Both the position numbers and the translations under genes were made by a program. From Lentisphaeraceae bacterium (GTDB lineage Bacteria > Verrucomicrobiota > Kiritimatiellia > RFP12 > UBA1067): a stretch of DNA of 16,702 bases. The stretch lies in contig SFPL01000052.1 of the NCBI GenBank assembly GCA_004551905.1, positions 1-16,702 of the forward strand, read 5' to 3'. Shown in pieces: positions 7,001 through 16,200 of the stretch (positions are counted from its first letter, which is position 1; the number at the start of each line of letters is the position of its first letter). Below the pieces are notes generated by a model. It ran no database searches. It was not told where the DNA came from and saw nothing but the letters and a program-made list of their open reading frames with translations.

Positions 7001-9752
7001 GGGCGACTTCTCCGGCAGCGGCGGGCGCATTGCCATCTACCGCACCGACGCCGCCAGGCTCAACGACTTCACCGGCACGATCACGACCATGTACAGGAAG
7101 ATTCCCAACTACGGGATCACTGCGGCATGCGGCACAATCTACTACGAGGATCCGGATGATGAGCCGGGCCGCGGCACTTTGGTCGTGGACAACGGCGGCT
7201 ATAGTGTCAGTTTCTACACCGATTTCAACACCTACGTGACCGACGCAAACCTGCCGTTCGGCACCGTGGTGGTGACCAACAACGCCAAACTGCGCATATC
7301 GGAGGGCACGAACCTGCGTGCCACCAAGGGGATAAAGGTCGCGAACGGCGCCGGCATCACCACCGTCGCGGGCACGGTCGTCGAGCTCTGCGGCACCAAC
7401 GACGCCGTCCTCGTCGGCGCGTCCAGGATCGCCTTCAATGGCCTTGTCTGCACCAATGTCGAGAAGCGCGTCTACTTTGAGACCGGATCCTCCGGCAAGG
7501 TCACCATCCCGTCCGGCGCTTCGCTGACGCTTTCCGGTCAGGACTCATCGCATCCGCTTTCGCTGCTGCCGCTCGGCGGCTCCGGCACCTGGCAGCTGCA
7601 GGTGGACGCCAACGCGGCGCAGGACGTGAAGAACGTCGCGGTGCAGAATTCCGACGCATCGTCCGGCGCGGCGGTGCTGGCCATCGACTCGACCGACCTC
7701 GGCGGCAACAGCTACTGGTCGTTCTCGAGCGTCATCGAGCCGGGCGAGACGATCGTCTGGACCGGCGGCGTCTCGGCCGACTGGGCGGACGGCGACAACT
7801 GGGATCGCGGGCGCGCGCCGGTGGAGACTGACGACGTGGTGATCGAACGGGCTGGAGAGTTCGACCCGACGCTCTCCTCCGGCACGTACCTCTTCAACCG
7901 GGTGCGGATCAGGCCCAATGCCGCGCTCACCCTGAATGGCGCGACGCTAACCGTGACTAACCTGATGCTCAACTCCGGCACGCTCAAGTTTGCCGGCGCG
8001 GAGACGCTGTATCTGACCGGCGACGCCTTCTTCACCAACGGGACCGTGGTCGCGGCGCAGTCATATGTGCGCATCACTGGCAGCGGAGCTCAGACGATCG
8101 ACTTCGGCAACACGTCGGTCGGCAAGGTCTACGTCGAGAACCCAGTTGGCCCAATTAACTTCACCGGCCACGGATTCGCCGCGAAGTCCTTCAACTGCGC
8201 GGCCGCCTCGTCCGTCGTCATGACGTTCGAGCCGGGCGCACTCTACGACTTCGAGCAGTGCTATGTCAATTCTTCGGACGCCGGAGCGGCGATAACGCTT
8301 GCCTCCCGCATATACGGCAGTCAATGGCGACTCAAGGTTTACGAGAACGCCACCGGCTTTGGCAGGGTCGCGGTCAGAGACTGCGACGCCTCCGCCGGCG
8401 CGGTCGCCTACGGCGGACGCACCTCGGTAGACGAGGGCAACAACGTCAACTGGAACTTCTCGGTCGATGTCGCGGTGTGGATCGGCCGCGCGAGCGGCGA
8501 CTTCGACGATGCCGCGAACTGGTCAACGGGCATGGTGCCTTCCAACTCAACCCGCGTGGTGATCATGGCCGGCGACGGCGAGACGGCGACGGTGACGGTG
8601 CCCGCGGCCTCGCCGGCGACGATTGGGGCGCTGGTCCTCGGCGCGGGCGTCGGCGGCTCGGCCACGCTGTCCGCCCAGAGCGCACTGACGGTCTGCGGAG
8701 ACGCGGACGTGCGCTCCGGCGGTACGCTGACGCTCAACGCCTACAACGACTTCGGACCCGCGCCGAACGTGATTTCCAACAACCTGACCGTCGCCGCCGG
8801 CGGCACGATTACCCATTCGGGCCCGGCGGCGAGCGAGAACGCCAAGGTGCACCTCGCCGTTTTCGGCGGCATGACGGTTGAAGAGGGCGGTGCCGTGTCC
8901 GCGAACGGGAAGGGCTACACGGGTGGAAATCCCGCCAGCGCCAGTGGCGGCTGGATGTGTGGCGCGGCGCATGCCGGATATGCGCATGCCGACAAGTCCA
9001 TCGAGCCTTACGGGTCGATTTTCTGTCCGACGAACTGGGGCGCTTCCCCGAACCAGATCAGCGGCGGCGGCGCTGTGCACCTTGTCGTTGTCGGCGCCCT
9101 CACCGTCAACGGCGGAATCTCTGCGGACGGGGAGAAGGACTCAAGCTACGGCGGCTGTGGCGGCAGCGTCTGGATTGAGTGCGCCACGCTTTCCGGTTCC
9201 GGCACCGTCAGTGCGCGCGAGGGCCGTGTGACCAATGCCAACTATGCCGGCTCGGGTGGACGCATCGCCGTCTACCAGCGTTTGGCGAAGGATTTCTCGG
9301 CGTTCCCGAAGTCGAGGATCCTCGCCTCGGATACGTCTCCCAATTCCGCCGGCACGGTGTATCTCGAGGCCGCCGGCTCCGCAGAAGGGGCGTGGCTTTA
9401 CATCGAGAACGGCGTGGCGTCTTCGCCATACGCCACCATGTTCCCGATGGCGGCTGACGGCGACGCGAAGACGGCCTACCAGAACGTCAACCTGATCATT
9501 GGCCACGGCGGCTGGGTTACCGTGCCGCGCGGCAGCTCCAACATTCCGCAGGAGATTCGCCTGAGGTCGCTCAGCATGACGAGCTCGACGTCGATCCTGG
9601 ACCTCGGGGCGAACACCTTCGTGGTGACCGATCCCGCGTGGCGGCGCGACAAGGACTGGGCGCCCGGCGCGACGGTGAACGTCTCGGAGTACAACAAGGT
9701 TCCGGGCAAGATTCTCTGGCTCTCGCGAGGCTCGATGGTCATCCTAAGGTAG
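3945..9752 (+). CDS. Giant secreted beta-strand repeat protein, 1935 aa, modules I-II-I-II-I
   Basis: Sec signal peptide at 1-23 (MRKLAFGF...AWA, cut before Thr24); Cys17 does not form a lipobox. The rest is Gly/Thr/Val-rich and predicted to be beta-helix-like. Five modules each open with a W-x-G...W/F...NW or SW...P motif, with the first Trp at residues 28, 517, 759, 1272 and 1512. Type I (starts 28, 759, 1512) carries GGSIWLECG/GGSILIRCG/GGSVWIECA, GSGGRI(A/S)(I/V) and CGTIYLED-like segments. Type II (517, 1272) carries GTFLFNRV, LTLNGxTLTVTN and TLDFGN/TIDFGN. The first four modules end in a DSDAS...GN..W.F linker (480-507, 726-753, 1235-1262, 1479-1506). The last type I copy lacks this linker and ends in a different cap and the tail RGSMVILR. 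No autotransporter barrel, PEP-CTERM, LPXTG or catalytic motif was seen. The start at 3945 has AAAGGGG 7 nt upstream; ATG 3927 (adding MKRGND) is the alternative. Probable role: surface adhesin or glycan-binding fibre. This is inference. Confidence 0.88.
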   Translation: MRKLAFGFVLSAVVALCAARAWATDYVWNSGADGDWEEPSNWSPSTGYPSAADDTATIPNPVNSEGAGSAFTVTVNTPFSIAALSVAGTAGHDGSVTLLFKTGYSTNAVSGDITLGNHATVTHFGPNTARDYAVVLKAGGNFTIAAGASVNVDQKGYTFVSNKNGYGPGAGRDYGRYGGETEVFVAVGIIHGSVRRPVDYGASVWYAGANSPGAIHLIAGGTLTVNGEVRSCGTGGEVCGSSGGSIWLECGTLVGDGSILARGGVGTQNYCGSGGRISIVQRKTTGWTGFTGTYDTGLDKTDGKATCGTIYLEDASDTADEGTLVVDNANRNNDYMTPLNFTMTDATNAFGQVVVRNYGKLRIVSGLTMKVTKGLMVSSNGRVHTEEGGAIEFAGSENATVIGGSLVTVESLICTNAGKTIRFGTAAADKLTIPLGKTLILRGEPGNPVTLASTTEGTRWPIAVNANAGLVDVRNVAVKDSDASSGAGILAIDSTDLGNNLYWGFSEPIAPGAAIEWTGAADTAWQNPANWNPARVPVDTDVITIPSVASAKYPVLGAGTFLFNRVSVDTGASLTLNGPTLTVTNSLAVAGTLTVSGAVDLYLTGNVDFAGGTINHGSGRFLVSGAGDQTLDFGNCAFNKLIFQKPSGNVSFGTHGFTANSMQCAATTAIEFTFAAGSTYSIADLALSGASGGTQLISLQSSSPGTAWKLVATEDGQSVSGVSVSDSDASGGATIMAGTSSVGVSGNVNWDFETDVAIWTGGTAGSFNSVSSWSTGRVPGADTAVVISAGDGETATATLPAGSPMTFKSLTVKAGSGGTAKFVADSPVVIRESIDIQANGVVELNAFDENGTSPNIVTNNVRIRSGGILSHTGPNDTESKKLHIRCLGTFTVDAGGAVDVTAKGYTEKHGIGWVRCYPMHAGTASDYASNGTYANKYAYGSVRTPTEYGSGAGAGEGTYGGGTAILEVPRIIDLAGSIVSTGNWHGISGGAGGSILIRCGAITGNGLISAAGGNGHSNQGDFSGSGGRIAIYRTDAARLNDFTGTITTMYRKIPNYGITAACGTIYYEDPDDEPGRGTLVVDNGGYSVSFYTDFNTYVTDANLPFGTVVVTNNAKLRISEGTNLRATKGIKVANGAGITTVAGTVVELCGTNDAVLVGASRIAFNGLVCTNVEKRVYFETGSSGKVTIPSGASLTLSGQDSSHPLSLLPLGGSGTWQLQVDANAAQDVKNVAVQNSDASSGAAVLAIDSTDLGGNSYWSFSSVIEPGETIVWTGGVSADWADGDNWDRGRAPVETDDVVIERAGEFDPTLSSGTYLFNRVRIRPNAALTLNGATLTVTNLMLNSGTLKFAGAETLYLTGDAFFTNGTVVAAQSYVRITGSGAQTIDFGNTSVGKVYVENPVGPINFTGHGFAAKSFNCAAASSVVMTFEPGALYDFEQCYVNSSDAGAAITLASRIYGSQWRLKVYENATGFGRVAVRDCDASAGAVAYGGRTSVDEGNNVNWNFSVDVAVWIGRASGDFDDAANWSTGMVPSNSTRVVIMAGDGETATVTVPAASPATIGALVLGAGVGGSATLSAQSALTVCGDADVRSGGTLTLNAYNDFGPAPNVISNNLTVAAGGTITHSGPAASENAKVHLAVFGGMTVEEGGAVSANGKGYTGGNPASASGGWMCGAAHAGYAHADKSIEPYGSIFCPTNWGASPNQISGGGAVHLVVVGALTVNGGISADGEKDSSYGGCGGSVWIECATLSGSGTVSAREGRVTNANYAGSGGRIAVYQRLAKDFSAFPKSRILASDTSPNSAGTVYLEAAGSAEGAWLYIENGVASSPYATMFPMAADGDAKTAYQNVNLIIGHGGWVTVPRGSSNIPQEIRLRSLSMTSSTSILDLGANTFVVTDPAWRRDKDWAPGATVNVSEYNKVPGKILWLSRGSMVILR
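4017..6206 (+). repeat. Coding repeat unit 1 (type I + type II modules)
   Basis: First copy of the roughly 730-750-residue I-II super-repeat in the giant protein. It runs from DYVW (residue 25) to the W-x-F end of the second DSDAS linker. The type I part spans residues 28 to about 507 and the type II part about 517-753. Confidence 0.75.
6207..8465 (+). repeat. Coding repeat unit 2 (type I + type II modules)
   Basis: Second copy of the I-II super-repeat, residues 755-1507. Module order matches copy 1. The two type I-to-type II junctions are the most alike, both carrying SDASSGA, LAIDSTDLG and PG(A/E)xIxWTG. The type II halves share LFNRV, LTLNG, LTVTN and LYLTG in the same order. Confidence 0.75.
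8466..9752 (+). repeat. Coding repeat unit 3, type I only
   Basis: Third copy, residues 1508-1935. It is aligned to type I through GDGETATVTVPAASP (shared with copy 2 as GDGETATATLPAGSP), NAYNDFGPAPN, GGSVWIECA and YAGSGGRIAVYQR. It then departs into a unique C-terminal cap. The type II partner and DSDAS linker are absent. Confidence 0.75.
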
Positions 9753-9775
9753 GAACAAGTGATTGAGTGCATGAG

Positions 9776-9796
9776 TTAACACACGGATTTGTTCGC
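9776..9796 (+). repeat. 21-nt post-stop direct repeat, copy 1
   Basis: Identical over 21 nt to 16542-16562; begins TTAACACACGG and ends TTTGTTCGC. It starts 23 nt past the stop of the first giant gene. The other copy starts 40 nt past the stop of the second giant gene. Confidence 0.93.
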
Positions 9797-9819
9797 ACCT
9801 AACGTTGTATGCCATTCCG

Positions 9820-9851
9820 AAAGGTGAGCGTCTAACGACGCTCACCTTTTT
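9820..9851 (+). terminator. Strong Rho-independent terminator after the first giant gene
   Basis: A perfect 13-bp stem (9820-9832 with 9837-9849), a TAAC tetraloop, and a run of five T at 9847-9851, the first three of which also pair. It lies about 70 nt after the stop. It separates the two giant genes into independent transcription units. Confidence 0.92.
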
Positions 9852-9880
9852 GAAAGGTTAAAAAGTTGAAAGGTTGAGAG
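9850..9880. repeat. Octamer tandem repeat TTGAAAGG-type
   Basis: TTGAAAGG (9850-9857), TTAAAAAG (9858-9865), TTGAAAGG (9866-9873), TTGAGAG (9874-9880). It follows the terminator directly. Read on the minus strand, such tracts give NLSTF-like peptides that are not real proteins. Confidence 0.75.
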
Positions 9881-9903
9881 CCACGAATCTTGGATTTCGC
9901 CCA

Positions 9904-9932
9904 TTGACAGACTCGGCGGGGTGTGGTATTAT
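9904..9932 (+). promoter_or_regulatory. Sigma70-type promoter of the second giant gene
   Basis: A perfect -35 TTGACA (9904-9909), 17-bp spacer and -10 TATTAT (9927-9932) with the TGG extension, the best promoter in the window. Transcription would begin near 9939, giving an unusually long leader of about 197 nt to the ATG at 10136. Confidence 0.82.
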
Positions 9933-9949
9933 ACGCATCATGAAATCTA

Positions 9950-10018
9950 TAAGTGTAGATATTTTGCGGGGGGGGGGCAAACATAACAGTTTCCCCGCCC
10001 GCTCGAAAACTACACTTA
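9950..10018 (+). promoter_or_regulatory. 5'-UTR stem-loop containing a G10 tract
   Basis: Outer arms TAAGTGTAG (9950-9958) and CTACACTTA (10010-10018) are perfectly complementary over 9 bp. Inside them, 9966-9975 pairs with 9993-10002 at nine of ten positions. The 5' inner arm lies in a run of ten G (9968-9977). Four T (9962-9965) can also pair with four A (10006-10009). The folded element begins about 11 nt after the predicted transcription start. A change in G number would shift the register of the inner stem. Confidence 0.6.
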
Positions 10019-10027
10019 AGTTCGTCA

Positions 10028-10089
10028 TCCAAAGTCCAATGTCCAAGGTCCAGCTGTCGCAGCTTGGACTTTGGACATTGGACTTTGGA
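10028..10089. repeat. Long palindrome built from TCCAANG heptamers
   Basis: The left arm (10028-10056) carries TCCAAAG, TCCAATG, TCCAAGG and TCCAGCTG. The right arm (10060-10089) is its reverse complement apart from one G.T wobble and one bulged base; the loop is TCG. The stem is therefore about 28 bp, with 18 bp perfect at its base plus one flanking T-A pair. It lies in the 5'-UTR, 15 nt before the AGAGGAG ribosome-binding sequence of the second giant gene. Confidence 0.88.
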
Positions 10090-10103
10090 CGTTGGCATGG
10101 CTT

Positions 10104-10128
10104 AGAGGAGCAATGAAATGAAAAGGAG
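10104..10128 (+). promoter_or_regulatory. Two ribosome-binding sites that decide the start of the second giant gene
   Basis: AGAGGAG (10104-10110) lies 7 nt before ATG 10118, and AAGGAG (10123-10128) lies 7 nt before the in-frame ATG 10136. I prefer 10136: it gives a compact signal peptide (MKKLAFGF), and the first giant gene has the same downstream site. A two-codon frame, ATG AAA TGA (10113-10121), overlaps the first ATG. Confidence 0.55.
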
Positions 10129-10204
10129 TAACAACATGAAGAAACTCGCGTTCGGTTTTGTTTTGTCTGCCGCGGTCGCGCTCTGCGCGGCGAGTGCGTG
10201 GGCG
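10112..10204 (+). repeat. Leader/signal-peptide repeat, copy 2
   Basis: Pairs with 3921-4013 (82 of 93 identical, no gaps). It ends at the codon for the last residue of the predicted signal peptide, just as copy 1 does. Three of the differences within the signal-peptide codons are silent. Confidence 0.92.
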
Positions 10205-13200
10205 GCGGGGACGCTCCCGGCCGGCTACACCGAAGTCCGGTACATCCAGGGCGATGGCTCGAAATACATCAAGACCAACTACACGCCGAACCCCACCACC
10301 GACAAGGTCGAGGCGGTGGTCGAGTGGCCCGACTCAACGTCGCTCAGTGGAAACCAAGCGATCTGGTGCGCCCGCAACAACGGGAACGTCAAGACCTGGA
10401 CGCACTTATTGATTAGCGGTAAGATTCGTCTTGACTACAACACGACAACCGGCACACAACTTACCCCTGATGTTGTGGCAGGCACGATATACACCAATAC
10501 AGTGGATCGCAATGTGATCACCTGGTCTGGCAGCAACGACAGTCAGGCGCATACCGCGGATCCAAACTTCACCGAAGCCGGCGGCCCGGTCCAGCTCTTC
10601 GCATCCTACACCGGTAGCATTGGCAGTAACCTTGGCAACTATGGCAAGCACCGCCTCTACTCGTTAAAGGTCTGGCGGTCGGATACGCTCATCCACTACT
10701 TCGTCCCGTGCAAGGATGCGAACGGCGTGGCGACGCTGGCGGACATCTGCGACAACCCCGCGACGCTGGAGCTCGCCGGCTCCGGCAGCTTCACCGCCGG
10801 CACCGAAGGCCACTTCTACGACGACACGCTCTTCGGCTCGTGGTTCATTCTGCCCATCCCGAAACAGATATGCCCGCAGGGCGCCACGCCGGAGCCTGGC
10901 TTCACGGTCACGAACTGGGAAACCGGCGCGAGCTGGACCTTCGCGGAAGGCGGCGCCGCGCCGGGCGGCTGCCCGTTCGAGGCGTCGTACAGCCATGCAG
11001 ACGGCGTCGGAACTGTCACCGCGACCGGCAAGGCCGGGAGCGACTACGCGGGCGTGACGGTCTCTCGCAGCTATTCCGTCACCGACGAACTTCTCGTCAA
11101 CGGCGGCTTTGAGGACGTAATCGACTACGACAGCGGCAACAAGGTCGGACTCGCCCTCAACTGGACCCCCAGCAACGGCTATGGCAACAACGCCATCAGA
11201 TCCAATTCCGGCTACAGCCCAAACCAGACCACGACCTTCATCACCGGCACCTACTGCGCGGCCATCGACGTAAACGGGTCGCTGTCGCAGGTCTTCACGA
11301 ACGACGTCGCCTGCGTCGCCACGCTGTCCTGGAAGTGCAAGCACCGCACCAACATCAACTCCGGCAAGGCGATGTTCTACTGGGTGCTGATCGACGGCGA
11401 GGTCGTCTATCCCGAGGAGAAGACCACCGGCAGCGATGTCCGGAACCGTAGCGTAAGCGGCATCGTCCTGGCCCCGGGCGAGCACACGCTGACCTTCCAG
11501 GGGCATAGCGAAGACAACGTCAACCAGGCGCTCTTCGTGGACGACGTCTCGTTCCAGGTCCAGCCGGCGTCCAGCCTGGTGATTCTGCCGATCGAGGACC
11601 AGATCGGCACCGGCTCGGCGTTGACGCCGTCCTTCGTCGTCTCCAACACCATAGGCCACGCGACCTACGAGGTCGGCGGCGGGGCGTCAAGCGAATTCTT
11701 CGACGTCACGTACACGGACAACACCGCGCGCGGGACGGCGACGGCCACGGTCACCGGCAAGGCCGGAAGCATCTACGAAGGGGAGACGACTTTCCGTGAG
11801 TTCCGCATCCGCGACTACACCCTCGTCCGCGCGACGGCGAGCGGAACCGGCGACGGCTCGTCGTGGGCTTCGCCGATGTCCTGGGCATCGGCGCTCGCGG
11901 CGGCCGCGGCGGACGAGGACATCTACGAGATCTGGCTGCAGGGCGACGTCGCCGTTTCCGCCGCGCCGGCGTCAATTACCTTCAACGGCAGGACCATCGT
12001 CCGCGGCGGTTTCACGGGCACTGAGTCCTCGGCGGACGAGCGCAGCGGCGTCCATTCCGTCTTCTCCGCGAACGACGCCTACGACATCCTGGTTCCGAAT
12101 GTCGCCGGCGGCGCCAGCCTAGAGTTTGACCATGTTGATTTCACGAGGGCGAAGCTGCGCGCGATTGTCAAAAGCGGCGGCGGCGAAATTTCGTTCACCA
12201 ACTGCGCGTTCTTCGCAAACGGCAATACCATCGGGCACAATTCCGGCAACGCTGACGGCAACGGCTTCAAAGCGTCTGACGGTGGCAGCGCTAAGTTCGT
12301 CAACTGTCGCTTTGAGGGCAATGGGCCGCGTTCATCTGTCCAGCAGCAGCCGGGCGGATGCGCCATCCGCGCCACTGGACTTGCTCGGCTTACGCTCGAC
12401 GGCTGCACCTTCCTCACGAACGGCGTCGTCGCGTGGGGGTCCAATAACGCCGACATCGCCCCGTTTCGTGGGCACACGATGTACCTTACTGACACACCGC
12501 TGACAATGCTCAATACGCGCGTTTCCGGCTCTATGGGCTTCGCGAAGGGGACTGGCGTTGGTGGCAGCGTGTGGCTCAACGGCAACTGCGGCGGGAGCGT
12601 CATCTCCAACTGCGTCTTCTCCGGCAACGTCGATCGCTTCAAGGACAATTACGGCGGTTCCGGTGGCGGCATCCTCATTCTAAGTCTCAACTCCTCTGAT
12701 CAGCGCGTCGACATCATCGACTCAACTTTCGCCTACAACTTCACCCACTCGCGTGAATACGGGTGCCTCGCCGTCGTCAAGGGAGATGTCTACATCACTG
12801 GCTCGACGTTCTTTGATAACATTCTCGGCTACGGCAACGCCCACGGATACGGCGCCGACATCGCGGTCGGCGAAAATGGCCGCCTCACCATCGGCCATTC
12901 GCACTTAACTTCGCTTTCCGACGCCTCAATTACTTCGGTTAAGCAAGCGAACCTCACCATCGATGTACCGAGCATGACCTCTGGCAACCCATATCTCACG
13001 ACCTCGGTTCTTGATTTCGAGAACCTGCTCGCCTACGACTCCTCCAGCTATGGCCTCAACGGGTCGAGGAACATGGATATCACCTCCGACTGCGCCGCCC
13101 TGGTCGGCCTCGATGCGACGCCGCTCGCGGTCAAGCCCGTAAAGCCAGATGTCGGCGCGGGGAACGTCATCTATGTCGCGGCGGACGCCGCGGGCGCGGG

Positions 13201-16200
13201 TGACGGCTCGAGCTGGGCGAATGCGTTTACCGACTTAAGCTCCGCGATAGCCGTCGCTTCGGCAAAGAAGAACGAAATTTGGGTGAAGGGGAATCTCACG
13301 CCGGCGGCTGATGCGGTGATTGCGTTGGTGGAGTCAGATATTAAAGTTTACGGCGGTTTCTCCGGAACCGAGGCAAGTGCGGCGGAGCGCGCCCCGGGCG
13401 CGATGACGACGATTGACGGCGCCGAGAAGTACGACCTTGTAAAGGTGTCTGTACTCCCTGGTTATTCTATCTCCTTCGATGGCTTCAACTTCACGAAGGC
13501 GCGCTACCGCGCGGTTGCCAAGCGTGGTGCGGGCGATATTAAGTTTACCAACTGCCGCTTTGCCGGCAACGGCTTCAAAGAGAGCGCCGATGGCCGCGGT
13601 ATCTATTCGCTCGGCGGCCAAGGCGCGGCGAAGCTTATGGTCGAGAACTGCGTGTTCGAGGGCAATAAGCCGAACGGCAAGAGGGGGAATTCTGGCTGCG
13701 GCGCAGCGGTGTACGCGATGAGCCAGGGCCGTTTCTTCTGCGACAATACGCTCGTTGTTTCTAACGGAGTTGTATTGCTCAACGGCAGTGTGAGGACCCA
13801 TGGCGTTGCGGACAACCGTGGTGTGCGAGGTTCGGCGATGTTCCTCTACGCGACGCCCACGACGATGCGAAACACCCGCATTGCGGCCAACGGCGGCAGC
13901 AGCCGCGAATTCAACGAGTCTGGCGGCATCGTGTTCCTCATGGGCTACTCAGACGGCTCGGCGTTCACCAACTGCGCCTTCGTGGGTAACTGGGCGAACA
14001 ACTTCAAGGACGGTCAGTCTTGTAATACCTGCGGCGCGTTAGTTTTCAAGCCGTCAGAAACGTCCCACACGCTCGACATCGAGAACTGTACCTTCGCCTA
14101 CAATGTCTCGCAGGCCAACCAGTCTCCGGGCGGACTCAACGTCCTCACAGGCGATGTGACGATCCATAACTCGATTTTCTGGAGGAACCTCCACGGCTTT
14201 TATTCGCAGGCTGGTTATGCCAACGACATCGACGCCAAGGCGGGTTCTGTTTTTATTTCGCACTCAATGGTGACAGGGAAAGATGTTTCCTCGATCCGTG
14301 GTGAGGGTGTCGATACTCTTAAGCTCGCGGATACTGTGACTGTCGCCGATCCCGGCCTCGTGACCTCCTACGAGTCGTTCTCGAATCACCTGGACTTCGT
14401 CTCCGACGCCGACTATATTCAGCGTCGTACCGATTTTACTTTCGCCTATCTTGAATCCATCGACGCGCACCTACTCTCGGCAGCTGGATATTGGTCGAAT
14501 GACGGGATTGAGCAGCCTGGTTCTGAGAAGACATCGTCAGCCGTCGATCTTGGCGACCCTAAGTCCCCTTACGCGAGCGAGCCTTCTCCCAACGGTGGGC
14601 GCGTCAACCTTGGAGCCTACGGCAACACGGCGCAAGCGTCAAAGACGCCGTGGGGCCAGCCGTCGGTCGAGTCGTTCAATATCGTATATCCCGGCGGCTA
14701 CACGCGCCCGCAGGCCGAGCTGACGCTGGGTCTGGCGAGCGGGACGGCGTATTTCGCCTCGGTGACAATCGTCTGCAAGACTAACGATGTCGTCATTGGG
14801 TCAAAAACTTTTGAAAGCTGCCAGGCGGGTGACTTACTCACTATGATGCCGCCTTACTACTTCCCCGTAGGTACAGAGTTGACGTTTGAATATGAGGTTT
14901 CCGCGTCCGGTGCGACGCCGTGCGCGGATAGTACAAGTTCCGTCGCTCAGGGAGAGTTTCCGCCGTTCTATGGCAAGGGCGGCGGCGCGAACGTAATTCA
15001 CGTGCGCGAAGGAGCAAACTGCCTTATGAACGGTAGCGACTGGGTAAACGCCTATCCTGACGTAGAGTCGGCGCTTGCCGCGATCGGCTCTGGCAAGACG
15101 GAGATATGGATCGCAAAGGAGACCACTTCGGCAAGCGGCGTGTTCACACTTGTTGCGCCGCTCACGATCCGCGGCGGTTTCGCGGGCATAGAGAATAGCG
15201 CTAAGGAGCGCACCGGCGAGTGGAATACCAAGTTCGATTTGCTCAGCTCAAAGTCAGGGCTGGAGTTTACGAACGGAGCGGACTGCCCGCTGGAGTTCGA
15301 TCGTATCACGATTATGCGCGCGACCAACCGAGCCCTCAAAAAGGAAGGCAAGGGCGCACTCGTCCTCAACGGCTGCACCTTCTCCACAAACGGACTCGGA
15401 CAGACGTCTGACGGCCGCGGCATTTATGTGTCAGGAGGCTGCATCGTGGCGGTGACCAACTGTCTCTTCGAGGGCAACTACTGCACCAGCGATATGGACA
15501 GTCCCGGGAGAGGTGCCGGTGCTTTCATCACATCCTGCGCGAAGGCTATATTCAGCAACTGCCGGTTTCAGGGCAACGGTATCAGGTATTCTCATCCGAA
15601 CACGGTCAGGACTAGCTACTCCTCAGGATCATCGAGCCTTTACGCCAACGCCACGCCGCTCTTCTGTTACAACGTTAGGTTTGCGGCGAACCGTGCCAAT
15701 AAAGGAGGTGTTGTTGAGCTCGCTGGTAACTGCGATGGCTCTTTCATTGAGAACTGCGCATTTGTCGGCAACTTTTTCATCATGCACTGGGGAAATAATG
15801 CTAATTCGGATAGTGCGCCGCTCTGCGTGAATATGGAAAATGTCACTCAGCAGGCAATCATTAGGAACTGCACCTTCGCCTATAATCTTAACTCTAACCG
15901 TTTAGCACCGGCAGGGCTACTCGTCAAGAAGGGTAAGGTCGTAGTCGAGGACTCTATTTTCTGGGGCAACCGCCGCAGTTCTCACATCTTGCCGGAGTCT
16001 GACTATCCTGCGCCGGAGGATATCAACGTGACAGGGGATGGATATCTCGCGCTGACCAATGTCTTCCTCGCCTCGACATACACGGGGACAGACCAGCGCC
16101 ATTGCTTGCGGGTAGCCGACGAATCGCACTTGACTACGAACAACATTATTACTGGCGACGCGATGCTCGTCTCGACGATGGACGAGGTTTCGGCGTTGAT

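Noticed and set aside
9832..10098. Leftward frames across the inter-giant gap
   Set aside because: The peptides (SKVQCPKSKL, LNLSTF) are translations of the heptamer and octamer repeats. The same DNA holds a terminator, a promoter and hairpins.
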